Shown here: in pieces, positions 1 through 5,872 of the stretch
Position numbering within the stretch: position 1 is the stretch's first letter
Layout: each line of letters starts with the position of its first letter
NCBI GenBank assembly: GCA_021783175.1
Contig: JAJXUF010000114.1
Location: 1-10,130, forward strand
DNA length: 10,130 nt
Origin: Pseudomonadota bacterium
Lineage (GTDB): Bacteria; Pseudomonadota; Gammaproteobacteria; Acidiferrobacterales; UBA6901
Direction: 5' to 3'
Position numbers and translations under genes: made by a program
Notes under the pieces: generated by a model
What the model was told of the DNA's origin: nothing
The model's input: only the letters and a program-made list of their open reading frames with translations
The model's database searches: none

Positions 1-2246
1 TGTCCGCAGATGCCGACGTATTTGTTCAGGCGGTTGCAGGTGGTGATCGCCATCTCCAGCAACACCTTCACCGCCGCATCGCGTTCGTCGAAACGATCCG
101 CCACCAGGCTGGAATCGCGATCCAGTCCCAGCGTCAGTTGCGTCAGGTCGTTGGAGCCGATCGAGAATCCATCGAAGTATTGCAGGAACTCTTCGGCCAG
201 CAACGCATTTGACGGTATCTCGCACATCATGATGAGGCGCAGGCCCTTGTCGCCGCGCTTCAGGCCGTGCTTCTCCAGCGTGGCGACGACTTCGCTCGCT
301 TCTTTCACCGTGCGTACGAACGGAATCATCAATTCGATATTGGTGTAGCCGAGTTTTTCGCGGGCGCGTTTCATGGCACGGCATTCCAGCTCGAAACATT
401 CGCTGAAGTTAGCCGCGACGTAACGTCCGGCGCCGCGGAAACCGATCATGGGATTCTCTTCCATCGGCTCGTAGATCTCGCCGCCGATCAGTTTGCGGTA
501 TTCGTTCGACTTGAAGTCGGACATGCGCACAATGACCGGTTTGGGCCAGAATGCGGCCGCCAGCGTGGACACGCCTTCGGTGATTTTTTCCACGTAGAAC
601 TCGACCGGGTCGGCATAGCCGGCGGAACGCTGCATGACGGCTTCGTGCAACTTGCCCGGCAGCTTGTTGTGTTCCAGTACCGCCTTGGGATGGATGCCGA
701 TCAGGTTGTTGATGATGAATTCGAGACGCGCCAGGCCGACGCCCGCCGAGGGCAGTTGCGCAAATTCGAACGCCAGCGTGGGGTTGCCCACGTTGAGCAT
801 GAGCTTGACCGGGATCGGCGGCAATTCGGCTTCGCTGTGCACGACGACCTCGAACTGCAATTTTCCGTGATACACGAATCCGGTATCGCCTTCGGCGCAG
901 GAAGCGGTGACGATCTCGCCTTCCTGCAATGCCGTGGTGGCGTGGCCGCAGCCGACAATGGCCGGGATGCCCAGCTCACGCGCGATGATCGCCGCGTGAC
1001 AGGTGCGTCCGCCGCGATTGGTGATAATAGCGGAGGCCTTCTTCATCACCGGCTCCCAGTTAGGGTCGGTCATGTCGGTGACGAGCACATCACCCGCCTG
1101 CACCTTGTCCATTTCGGCAGTGCTGGCGACAATCCGCACGCGACCTGCACCAATCTTCTGGCCGATGGCACGGCCTTCGACCAGCACTTCGCCGCGATGC
1201 TGCAGGCGGTATTTCTCGGTGCCGCCGTTGCCTGCATTGGACTTAACGGTTTCCGGACGCGCCTGCAGGATGTAGAGCTTGCCGTCGATGCCGTCCTTGC
1301 CCCATTCGATGTCCATGGGGCGGCCGTAATGTTTTTCAATGGAGACGGCGTAACGCGCGAGCTGCAACACGTCTGCATCGCTCAGCGAGAAGCGCTGCTG
1401 GTCGGCAACCGGTACCGGCTCGATGCGGGTGGAGCGTCCGGCGGAACGCTGTTCGTCGAACACCATGCGTTGCTGTTTGGAACCCAGGCTGCGCCGAATG
1501 ACAGCGGGGAAACCGGCAGCCAGTTGCGGCTTGTGCACATAAAACTCGTCCGGATTGACGGCACCCTGCACCACCATCTCGCCCAAACCAAAGGATGAGG
1601 TCACGAACACCGCATCGCGGAAGCCGGACTCGGTATCCAGCGTGAACAGCACGCCGGACGCACCAAGGTCGGAACGCACCATGCGCTGCACACCGGCGGA
1701 CAGGGCCACATCGGCATGCGTGAAATCCTTGTGCACGCGGTAAGAAATCGCGCGGTCGTTGTACAGCGACGCGAACACTTCGCGGATCGCGTGCAGGATG
1801 TTGTCGATACCCTGGATGTTGAGGAAAGTCTCCTGCTGGCCGGCAAACGACGCGTCCGGCAGGTCTTCCGCCGTGGCCGAGGAGCGCACCGCGAAACTGC
1901 CTTCGCCTTCGGCGGAAAGTTTTGTGTAGTGCGTGCGAATCTCGTCTTCCAGGCGCTTTGGCAACGGCGCCTCGACGATCCAGCTGCGGATCATGCGTCC
2001 GGCTTCAGCCAGCGCCGTGACGTCTTCCACGTTCAGCGTGACCAGTGCCTGCTCGATGCGCTTGTCCAGTCCGTCGTTCGCCAGAAAATCGCGATACGCC
2101 TGCGCCGTGGTGGCAAAGCCGCCGGGTACATGCACGCCGGACGAGCTCAGGTTGGAAATCATTTCGCCCAGCGACGCGTTCTTTCCGCCCACCTCCGGGA
2201 TGTCAGCAAGGCCCAGAGACTGGAATGGAATGACGTAAGGTTGCAT
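1..2246 (-). CDS. ppsA: Phosphoenolpyruvate synthase (pyruvate, water dikinase), C-terminus beyond window
   Basis: PpsA converts pyruvate + ATP + water to PEP + AMP + phosphate, the cytoplasmic entry step to gluconeogenesis from pyruvate. The frame is open from the ATG at 2246 to the left edge, giving 748 full codons; the family is about 790 residues, so roughly 40 are missing. The N-terminal ATP-grasp/PPDK_N domain shows [10 protein letters not shown] (residues 20-29) and [18 protein letters not shown] (121-138). The phosphohistidine swivel domain has [18 protein letters not shown] with the catalytic His at residue 417 (codon 996-998). The C-terminal TIM-barrel PEP/pyruvate domain includes [14 protein letters not shown], and the window ends inside GICGQ, which carries the family's conserved active-site Cys (747). 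The start is chosen because AGGAGA sits about 5 bases upstream and the next residues match the family N-terminus. It lies about 415 bp downstream of the Rnf cluster on the same strand, separated by repeats, so it may have its own promoter. No defects are seen. Confidence 0.97.
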   Translation of the reverse strand, partial: MQPYVIPFQSLGLADIPEVGGKNASLGEMISNLSSSGVHVPGGFATTAQAYRDFLANDGLDKRIEQALVTLNVEDVTALAEAGRMIRSWIVEAPLPKRLEDEIRTHYTKLSAEGEGSFAVRSSATAEDLPDASFAGQQETFLNIQGIDNILHAIREVFASLYNDRAISYRVHKDFTHADVALSAGVQRMVRSDLGASGVLFTLDTESGFRDAVFVTSSFGLGEMVVQGAVNPDEFYVHKPQLAAGFPAVIRRSLGSKQQRMVFDEQRSAGRSTRIEPVPVADQQRFSLSDADVLQLARYAVSIEKHYGRPMDIEWGKDGIDGKLYILQARPETVKSNAGNGGTEKYRLQHRGEVLVEGRAIGQKIGAGRVRIVASTAEMDKVQAGDVLVTDMTDPNWEPVMKKASAIITNRGGRTCHAAIIARELGIPAIVGCGHATTALQEGEIVTASCAEGDTGFVYHGKLQFEVVVHSEAELPPIPVKLMLNVGNPTLAFEFAQLPSAGVGLARLEFIINNLIGIHPKAVLEHNKLPGKLHEAVMQRSAGYADPVEFYVEKITEGVSTLAAAFWPKPVIVRMSDFKSNEYRKLIGGEIYEPMEENPMIGFRGAGRYVAANFSECFELECRAMKRAREKLGYTNIELMIPFVRTVKEASEVVATLEKHGLKRGDKGLRLIMMCEIPSNALLAEEFLQYFDGFSIGSNDLTQLTLGLDRDSSLVADRFDERDAAVKVLLEMAITTCNRLNKYVGICG

Positions 2247-2251
2247 GCACT

Positions 2252-2257
2252 TCTCCT
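2252..2257 (-). promoter_or_regulatory. Ribosome binding site of ppsA
   Basis: Reading the minus strand, AGGAGA lies 5 bases before the ATG at 2246. It is a near-consensus Shine-Dalgarno sequence and supports that start over later in-frame ATGs. Confidence 0.8.
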
Positions 2258-2271
2258 GTTTTCTTATTTAA

Positions 2272-2414
2272 GGAAACGCCGATTAAGTCCTGATTCGTCG
2301 TTCCGGCCCTTCGATAAACTCAGGACAAGTTGACCTTTGGTCAGGCCGGAATTCAGTGTTTTTAATTAACTGGACACCGGCCTTCGCCGGTGTGACGACT
2401 TAATCGGCGTTTCC
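2272..2414. repeat. Inverted-repeat (MITE-like) element upstream of ppsA
   Basis: The ends are perfect 18-bp inverted repeats: ggaaacgccgattaagtc at 2272-2289 and its exact reverse complement at 2397-2414. Short further matches lie just outside them. Nested inside are a second inverted pair, ttccggcc (2301-2308) with ggccggaa (2344-2351), and a strong hairpin at 2374-2393 (8-bp stem, 4-base loop). The segments around 2308-2330 and 2371-2398 resemble short repeats dispersed between genes in many proteobacterial genomes. There is no coding capacity, so if mobile it depends on a transposase in trans. It ends only about 15 bp from the ppsA ribosome binding site, so it must lie in or next to the ppsA 5' leader or promoter. 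Calling it a MITE is inference from structure; copies elsewhere in the genome have not been checked. Confidence 0.6.
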
Positions 2415-2469
2415 CTAATTTAGGTTGGTATGAACAGCCGGATTCCCCGGCCGGAATTATATGACGGCC

Positions 2470-2489
2470 AACACTAACATGTTAGTGTT
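2470..2489. repeat. Perfect 20-bp palindrome
   Basis: The sequence aacactaacatgttagtgtt is identical to its own reverse complement. It overlaps the left copy of the 34-bp direct repeat. It could be a protein-binding site or part of a weak hairpin beyond the end of the Rnf cluster. It has no run of T after it on the minus strand, so it is not a typical intrinsic terminator. The matching spot in the right copy (around 2653-2668) is less symmetric because of one base change. Confidence 0.6.
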
Positions 2490-2506
2490 TATGCTCGTTC
2501 TCGCAG
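2473..2506. repeat. 34-bp direct repeat, left copy (duplicated 3' end of the small gene)
   Basis: This segment matches 2653-2686 at 33 of 34 positions, offset by exactly 180 bp; the only difference is a at 2477 against g at 2657. On the minus strand it reproduces the last codons and TAA stop of the 59-residue gene, so it is a detached, non-functional copy of that gene's tail. The MITE-like element lies between the two copies. Confidence 0.85.
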
Positions 2507-2519
2507 CAAAAAGTCTTCC

Positions 2520-2654
2520 GTAGGGCGGGTACGTTCTTGGTGCCCACGCGGCGAATGTGGTTTGTTCAGCGTGGGCAGAGTGAATGGGTAACGGCACAGC
2601 CGTTGGGAACCTATCGACCTCCCCCTCGTGGGCACCAAAACGTGCCCACCCTAC
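2520..2654. repeat. Inverted-repeat (MITE-like) element with about 28-bp termini
   Basis: The left terminus at 2520-2548 (begins gtagggcgggtacg) and the right terminus at 2627-2654 (reverse complement begins gtagggtgggcacg) match along their length except for two base changes and a one-base indel. Inside are a hairpin of gcccacgc (2542-2549) with gcgtgggc (2569-2576) and a short hairpin, aacggc-aca-gccgtt, at 2590-2604. There is no credible reading frame. The terminal motif of the type GTAGGGTGGGCACG is, to my recollection, a common dispersed motif in betaproteobacterial intergenic DNA. The element falls between the two 34-bp direct repeats and touches the right one. This suggests that insertion and local duplication happened together, though the repeats do not flank it precisely as a target-site duplication would. 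Confidence 0.65.
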
Positions 2655-2686
2655 TAGCATGTTAGTGTTTATGCTCGTTCTCGCAG
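2653..2686. repeat. 34-bp direct repeat, right copy (3' end of the small gene)
   Basis: This is the in-place copy. On the minus strand it encodes the last residues (CENEHKH) and stop codon of the 59-residue gene plus 9 bases beyond. The partner copy is at 2473-2506 with one mismatch. Confidence 0.85.
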
Positions 2687-2841
2687 GTGTCGCCGGTGCA
2701 CTTGCCGCAGCATCCTTCTCCCATCCTGCGCGCCGCACCGAATTCCGGATGATGATGGGCAAAACGGTTGGCCGCAGCCTGCACGACGACCCAGGCCAGC
2801 ATGACGAACAAGATGAAACCGACTGTATATAAGTACATCAT
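2662..2841 (-). CDS. 59-residue single-helix membrane protein with Cys-rich tail, at the rnfB position
   Basis: The ATG at 2841 overlaps the rnfA TGA as ATGA, so the gene is very likely translationally coupled to rnfA. A second ATG follows immediately. The protein has one hydrophobic helix (residues about 3-24, YLYTVGFILFVMLAWVVVQA), a basic/His stretch (RFAHHH, 26-31), and then GCCGKCTGDTC with Cys at 44, 45, 48 and 53. It ends ENEHKH, so the tail could bind metal. Cys45, 48 and 53 have the spacing C-x2-C-x4-C, the same as the first three ligands in the RnfB CGxCGxxxC motif, and RnfB also begins with one helix. It could therefore be a reduced RnfB remnant. Alternatively it could be an assembly factor analogous to NqrM, a small helix-plus-Cys protein needed to mature the NqrD/NqrE iron site; the cysteine spacing I recall for NqrM differs. 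It is too short and lacks the ferredoxin domains to be a full RnfB. That it is a real gene is well supported by coupling and composition; its function is inference. Confidence 0.8.
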   Translation of the reverse strand: MMYLYTVGFILFVMLAWVVVQAAANRFAHHHPEFGAARRMGEGCCGKCTGDTCENEHKH

Positions 2842-3425
2842 TCCCCACCCCCGATTCCCGAAAAGCCCATGAACGACAGGGACAATAGACCGCCGATCAC
2901 CACGCTCAGCGCGGCACCCTGCACCAGCGTCGGCACGTTGGACAACTGCATGCGTTCGCGCACACCGGCCATGAGTATCAATGCCAGCGTGAAGCCGATA
3001 CCGCCACCGATGCTATAGGCGAGCGACTGCGCAAAGTTGTACTGGCGGGCCGTCTGGAACAAGGCCACGCCGAGCACCGCACAGTTGGTGGTGATCAGCG
3101 GCAGGTATATCCCCAGTTGCCGGAACAGCTCGGGGAAAGTCTTTTTCACGAACATCTCCACCAGTTGCACCGCACACGCGATGACCGTGATGAAGGTGAT
3201 CACGCTGAGGAATTCCAGGTGAAAATACACCAGCACCTGATTGAGGAAATAGGCCGAGACCGAGGCCACCAGAATCACGAAGGCGGTCGCGATTCCCATC
3301 GGCACGGCGGTGCTGAGCTTTTGCGACACGCCGAGGAACGGGCACATGCCGAGGAACATCGCCAGCACGAAATTGCCGGGCAGGATGGTGGTCAGCAGGA
3401 TATTGGCAATGGAAGCGTTGTTCAT
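2838..3425 (-). CDS. rnfA: Rnf electron transport complex subunit RnfA (RsxA)
   Basis: RnfA is a 195-residue integral membrane subunit of the Rnf complex, homologous to NqrE. With RnfE it forms the membrane core that passes electrons across the bilayer through a shared iron-sulfur centre held by cysteines in the half-helices. The family motifs are present: GNFVLAMFLGMCPFLGVS near the N-terminus (Cys28) and LPLITTNCAVLGVAL (Cys115), plus about six hydrophobic segments. The length is typical of the family. The start at 3425 is chosen because it overlaps the rnfE stop as ATGA, has GAAGGAG upstream, and gives the usual N-terminus; an upstream extension in this frame would only run through rnfE. 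It ends FSGIGGGE and overlaps the next small gene by 4 bp. Confidence 0.96.
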   Translation of the reverse strand: MNNASIANILLTTILPGNFVLAMFLGMCPFLGVSQKLSTAVPMGIATAFVILVASVSAYFLNQVLVYFHLEFLSVITFITVIACAVQLVEMFVKKTFPELFRQLGIYLPLITTNCAVLGVALFQTARQYNFAQSLAYSIGGGIGFTLALILMAGVRERMQLSNVPTLVQGAALSVVIGGLLSLSFMGFSGIGGGE

Positions 3426-4057
3426 GATTGCGCTCCTTCCAGCTGCGCGCTGCGTTTCTTGATGAGATGATTGAACGTGGCGATGGTGATGAGCCAGAAT
3501 GCCAACACGAAGAAGCCGCCGGGCGGCAATACCATCACCACCCACGGCTGGAAGTGGTCGCCGAACAGGGCCACGCCGAACAGCTTGCCGGCGCCGAGTA
3601 TCTCGCGCACGCAACCGATCATGGTCAGACCCAGCGTGAATCCCAGTCCCATGCCGATCGCGTTGGTCATCGCCGGCAACGGCGGGTTCTTTGCAGCATG
3701 CGCTTCGGCACGGCCCAGAAGCACGCAGTTGGCCACAATCAGTTTGATGTAAGCGCCGAGCGCCACATACAGGTCCAGGCTAATGGCTTGGATGGCGTAG
3801 TCCACCACGGTCACGAAGGTGGCAATGATGACGATGTAACTGGCGATGCGCACTTGCTTGGGAATGGCATTGCGCAGCAGCGACACCAGCAGGCAAGACG
3901 CACCCAGCACAAAGGTGGTGGCCAGTCCCATGGAAATGGCGTTCACCGCCGACACGGTAACGGCGAGGGTCGGGCACATGCCCAGGACCATGACGAAAAT
4001 CGGGTTCTGTTTCCAGAGTCCGCTCAGAAATTCATCGAAACTTGAGGGTGCACTCAT
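3422..4057 (-). CDS. rnfE: Rnf electron transport complex subunit RnfE (RsxE)
   Basis: RnfE is a 211-residue integral membrane subunit, homologous to NqrD, that pairs with RnfA as an inverted-topology partner in the core of the complex. Seen here: NPIFVMVLGMCPTLAVT (Cys28), KLIVANCVLLGRAEAHA (Cys111), and a C-terminal hydrophobic hairpin with the PPGGFF stretch typical of RnfE. Cys28 and Cys111 are the expected cluster ligands matching Cys28 and Cys115 of RnfA. The start at 4057 has AAGGAA 6 bases upstream. Unlike the other Rnf junctions, it is separated from rnfG by 100 bp holding a repeat, so here translation starts independently. The stop overlaps the rnfA start by 4 bp. Confidence 0.96.
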   Translation of the reverse strand: MSAPSSFDEFLSGLWKQNPIFVMVLGMCPTLAVTVSAVNAISMGLATTFVLGASCLLVSLLRNAIPKQVRIASYIVIIATFVTVVDYAIQAISLDLYVALGAYIKLIVANCVLLGRAEAHAAKNPPLPAMTNAIGMGLGFTLGLTMIGCVREILGAGKLFGVALFGDHFQPWVVMVLPPGGFFVLAFWLITIATFNHLIKKRSAQLEGAQS

Positions 4058-4063
4058 GATGGG

Positions 4064-4069
4064 TTCCTT
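4064..4069 (-). promoter_or_regulatory. Ribosome binding site of rnfE
   Basis: On the minus strand AAGGAA lies 6 bases before the ATG at 4057. It matters because rnfE, unlike rnfD, rnfG and rnfA, does not overlap the gene before it and must recruit ribosomes itself. Confidence 0.7.
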
Positions 4070-4099
4070 AACTTGAAATTCGCGAAGCGAATCGATTGT

Positions 4100-4130
4100 C
4101 CCCTCTCCCTACGGGGGAGGGTTAGGGTGG
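4100..4130. repeat. GC-rich hairpin repeat between rnfG and rnfE
   Basis: The sequence ccctctccc (4101-4109) can pair with gggggaggg (4113-4121), a 9-bp stem with one G:T pair and a 3-base loop, followed by ttagggtgggg. This resembles the dispersed 'ccctctccc...gggagagggttagggtg' extragenic repeat seen in many Proteobacteria. It is the only sizeable insertion in an otherwise tightly packed operon. It could stabilise or partly terminate the transcript between the CDG and EA halves, but no T-run marks it as a terminator on the minus strand. Confidence 0.55.
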
Positions 4131-4157
4131 GGGAAACGGGCATGTTTGATTTCGTCA

Positions 4158-4841
4158 TCATTGCGCCATGACCGTTAATTTATCAAGATGCGGCAATAGT
4201 TTGGGCAGCAGGGCTTGCGCGGATTCGTTGATGCCGCGGCCGACCGCCTTGGAGGTGACGGTGGCGCCGGCGATGGCATCGATCTGCCAGGGGCTGGTCT
4301 TGGTGCCGTGCTTGACCGTCTTGACCGCGTTGGCAAGGCTTTGCAGGTCGGACGACAGACTCACGTCCAGCGCCTCGAAGTTCCTGAGGAACGCCTGGTC
4401 GGTGAGAATCTTGTCGCCGATGCCGGGTGTTTCGCGCATGGAGATCACGCCGATGCCGGTGATGGCCTGCTTTTCCACGTCATAGGCATACAGGATGCGG
4501 ACCTGGTCGGCATAGCCGGATGAGGAAGCTTCCGCAGCGATACCTGACAGCTTTTTGGAGGCGTCGTAAACCGCGTAGAACATGACGGCTCCGGCTGGCG
4601 CATTTTCCTGCCCCTCGACCGACGCGATCCCACTTTGACTTACAAAATATGGCACGACGCTTTTCGCATTGGGGAAGACCTTGAACACTTGTCTTTCCAG
4701 CGCGAGTTTCTTGTTCGCATTCACGGCCGGCAATGTGACCTGGTAGACGCCGACGATGATGATGCCGCAAATGACAGCCACCAATCCCAGCGTGCGCACC
4801 ATCGCAAAACTTGGCGTATTGATTTCCTGAGTGTCGCTCAT
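4158..4841 (-). CDS. rnfG: Rnf electron transport complex subunit RnfG (RsxG), covalent-FMN protein
   Basis: RnfG is a 227-residue subunit, homologous to NqrC, anchored by one N-terminal helix (residues about 16-36, RTLGLVAVICGIIIVGVYQV) with a periplasmic FMN-binding domain. It takes part in electron transfer on the outer face of the membrane. The flavinylation motif is visible as DAIAGATVTSKAVG (residues 188-201), in the pattern D-x-x-x-G-A-T-x-T, with Thr196 the expected site of phosphoester-linked FMN. This implies an ApbE-type FMN transferase somewhere in the genome; none is in the window. GVISMRETPGIGDKI (131-145) is also typical of the family. The start at 4841 overlaps the rnfD stop as ATGA with AAAGG just upstream. 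The length is usual. Confidence 0.95.
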   Translation of the reverse strand: MSDTQEINTPSFAMVRTLGLVAVICGIIIVGVYQVTLPAVNANKKLALERQVFKVFPNAKSVVPYFVSQSGIASVEGQENAPAGAVMFYAVYDASKKLSGIAAEASSSGYADQVRILYAYDVEKQAITGIGVISMRETPGIGDKILTDQAFLRNFEALDVSLSSDLQSLANAVKTVKHGTKTSPWQIDAIAGATVTSKAVGRGINESAQALLPKLLPHLDKLTVMAQ

Positions 4842-5872
4842 GATTTACCTTTTTTACCGCCGAGTATGCGGGGCTGATTGAACTGGTCCAGCAGGGATCC
4901 GGTCGCGTTGGCGATCAGGATGGCGTACATCACACCCTCGGTCAGACCGCCGAAATAACGGATCACCACCGTCAGGATGCCGATCAGCGCGCCGTACAGC
5001 CAGATGCCGCGCGGGGTGACGGGCGAAGTCGCCATGTCGGTCGCCATGAACCACGCGCCCAGCATCAGGCCGCCGGAGAGCAGCACGAAACTCGGCGTGG
5101 GATAGCGCGCCGGTTGCGCGAAATGGAAGGCCCAGGCCAATAGCGCCGCGCTACCCAGCACCGCAACCGGAATGCGCCAATCAAGAAACTTCCGGTACGC
5201 CAGATACAGGCCGCACAGCAGGATCAGGATAGCCGAGGTTTCGCCCGCGCTGGCCGTGATATTCCCGTTCAGGAAATCCATGGAAGAGGCGGTGATGTTC
5301 TCGAATTTCCAGCGTGCCAGCGGCGTCGCGCCGGTGAAGGCATCGATACCTTGTTGCTTTACCCAGAGCGCGATTTCCGGCGGCGCCATGAACGGCGCAG
5401 TCAGCGACGACGGAATGAATTCGCCGAAACGGTGCGGCATATACGCGGGCACCCAGGTACTGATCGCGGTCGGGAATGCGGCCTGCACAAAGGCACGTCC
5501 GATCAGCGCGGGATTGAACGGGTTCTGTCCCAAGCCGCCGAACAGCGACTTGCCCAGCCAGATCGCCGCAAAACCCGCTACTGCGCCCATCCACAGCGGA
5601 AAGGAAGGCGGCAGCGTGAGCGCCAGCAATACGCCGGTGATGACAGCGCTCCAGTCGGACAGCGAATTGGCGTTGTCCCTGATCAGGTTGTTGACACGTT
5701 CCGCGGTCAGGCAGGCCAGCGTAACCACCAGTATCAAAGCGGCGGCCGACAGTCCGTATTGCCAGATGGAAAAAGCGCAGATCGGTAACAATGCAAACAC
5801 CACGTTGCGCATGATGACAGGGACATCACGCCCGCTGTGCTGGTGGGGCGAGGTACGAAGTTCAAAACTCAT
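4838..5872 (-). CDS. rnfD: Rnf electron transport complex subunit RnfD (RsxD), covalent-FMN membrane protein
   Basis: RnfD is a 344-residue polytopic membrane subunit, homologous to NqrB, and forms part of the ion-conducting and flavin-carrying core. The N-terminal SFELRTSPHQHSGRDVPVIM is the typical pre-membrane segment. Also seen are NLIRDNANSLSDWSAVITGVLLALTLPP (61-88) and GKSLFGGLGQNPFNPALIGRAF (107-128), both highly conserved in RnfD/NqrB. The covalent FMN motif is DAFTGATPL (177-185) with Thr183 as the likely attachment residue. Hydrophobic segments continue to the C-terminus (LTEGVMYAILIANATGSLLDQ). The start at 5872 overlaps the rnfC stop as ATGA and has AAAAAGG upstream. The stop overlaps the rnfG start by 4 bp. 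Confidence 0.96.
   Translation of the reverse strand: MSFELRTSPHQHSGRDVPVIMRNVVFALLPICAFSIWQYGLSAAALILVVTLACLTAERVNNLIRDNANSLSDWSAVITGVLLALTLPPSFPLWMGAVAGFAAIWLGKSLFGGLGQNPFNPALIGRAFVQAAFPTAISTWVPAYMPHRFGEFIPSSLTAPFMAPPEIALWVKQQGIDAFTGATPLARWKFENITASSMDFLNGNITASAGETSAILILLCGLYLAYRKFLDWRIPVAVLGSAALLAWAFHFAQPARYPTPSFVLLSGGLMLGAWFMATDMATSPVTPRGIWLYGALIGILTVVIRYFGGLTEGVMYAILIANATGSLLDQFNQPRILGGKKGKS

Noticed and set aside
267..1598. 443-residue open frame on the plus strand opposite ppsA
   Set aside because: It is the antisense shadow of a clearly conserved ppsA. Its composition is rich in His, Asp, Arg and Gly with no family motifs, as expected from reverse reading of GC-rich codons.
2247..2420. 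Specific sigma-70 promoter for ppsA
   Set aside because: Several AT-rich hexamers are present, but no pair with good spacing and agreement to consensus could be chosen.
2442..2457. Intrinsic terminator (attcc-ccggcc-ggaat hairpin)
   Set aside because: The stem is only 5 bp and no T-run follows on the minus strand.
2473..2686. Possible CRISPR array
   Set aside because: There are only two repeat copies 180 bp apart, one being the end of a gene, with no regular spacers or cas genes.
2457..2762. 101-residue minus-strand frame with an internally repeated ARTSINTNMLV
   Set aside because: The repeat is only the 34-bp DNA duplication read in the wrong frame. The frame crosses the MITE-like element and overlaps the better supported 59-residue gene.
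2662..2841. Firm assignment of the small gene as NqrM or RnfB
   Set aside because: The architecture is similar to both, but the length and cysteine pattern do not match either family well enough by eye to name it.
3426..3614. Longer N-terminus for RnfA
   Set aside because: The extension lies entirely within rnfE, has low-complexity Arg-rich content, and the ATG at 3425 gives the standard RnfA N-terminus and an ATGA overlap.
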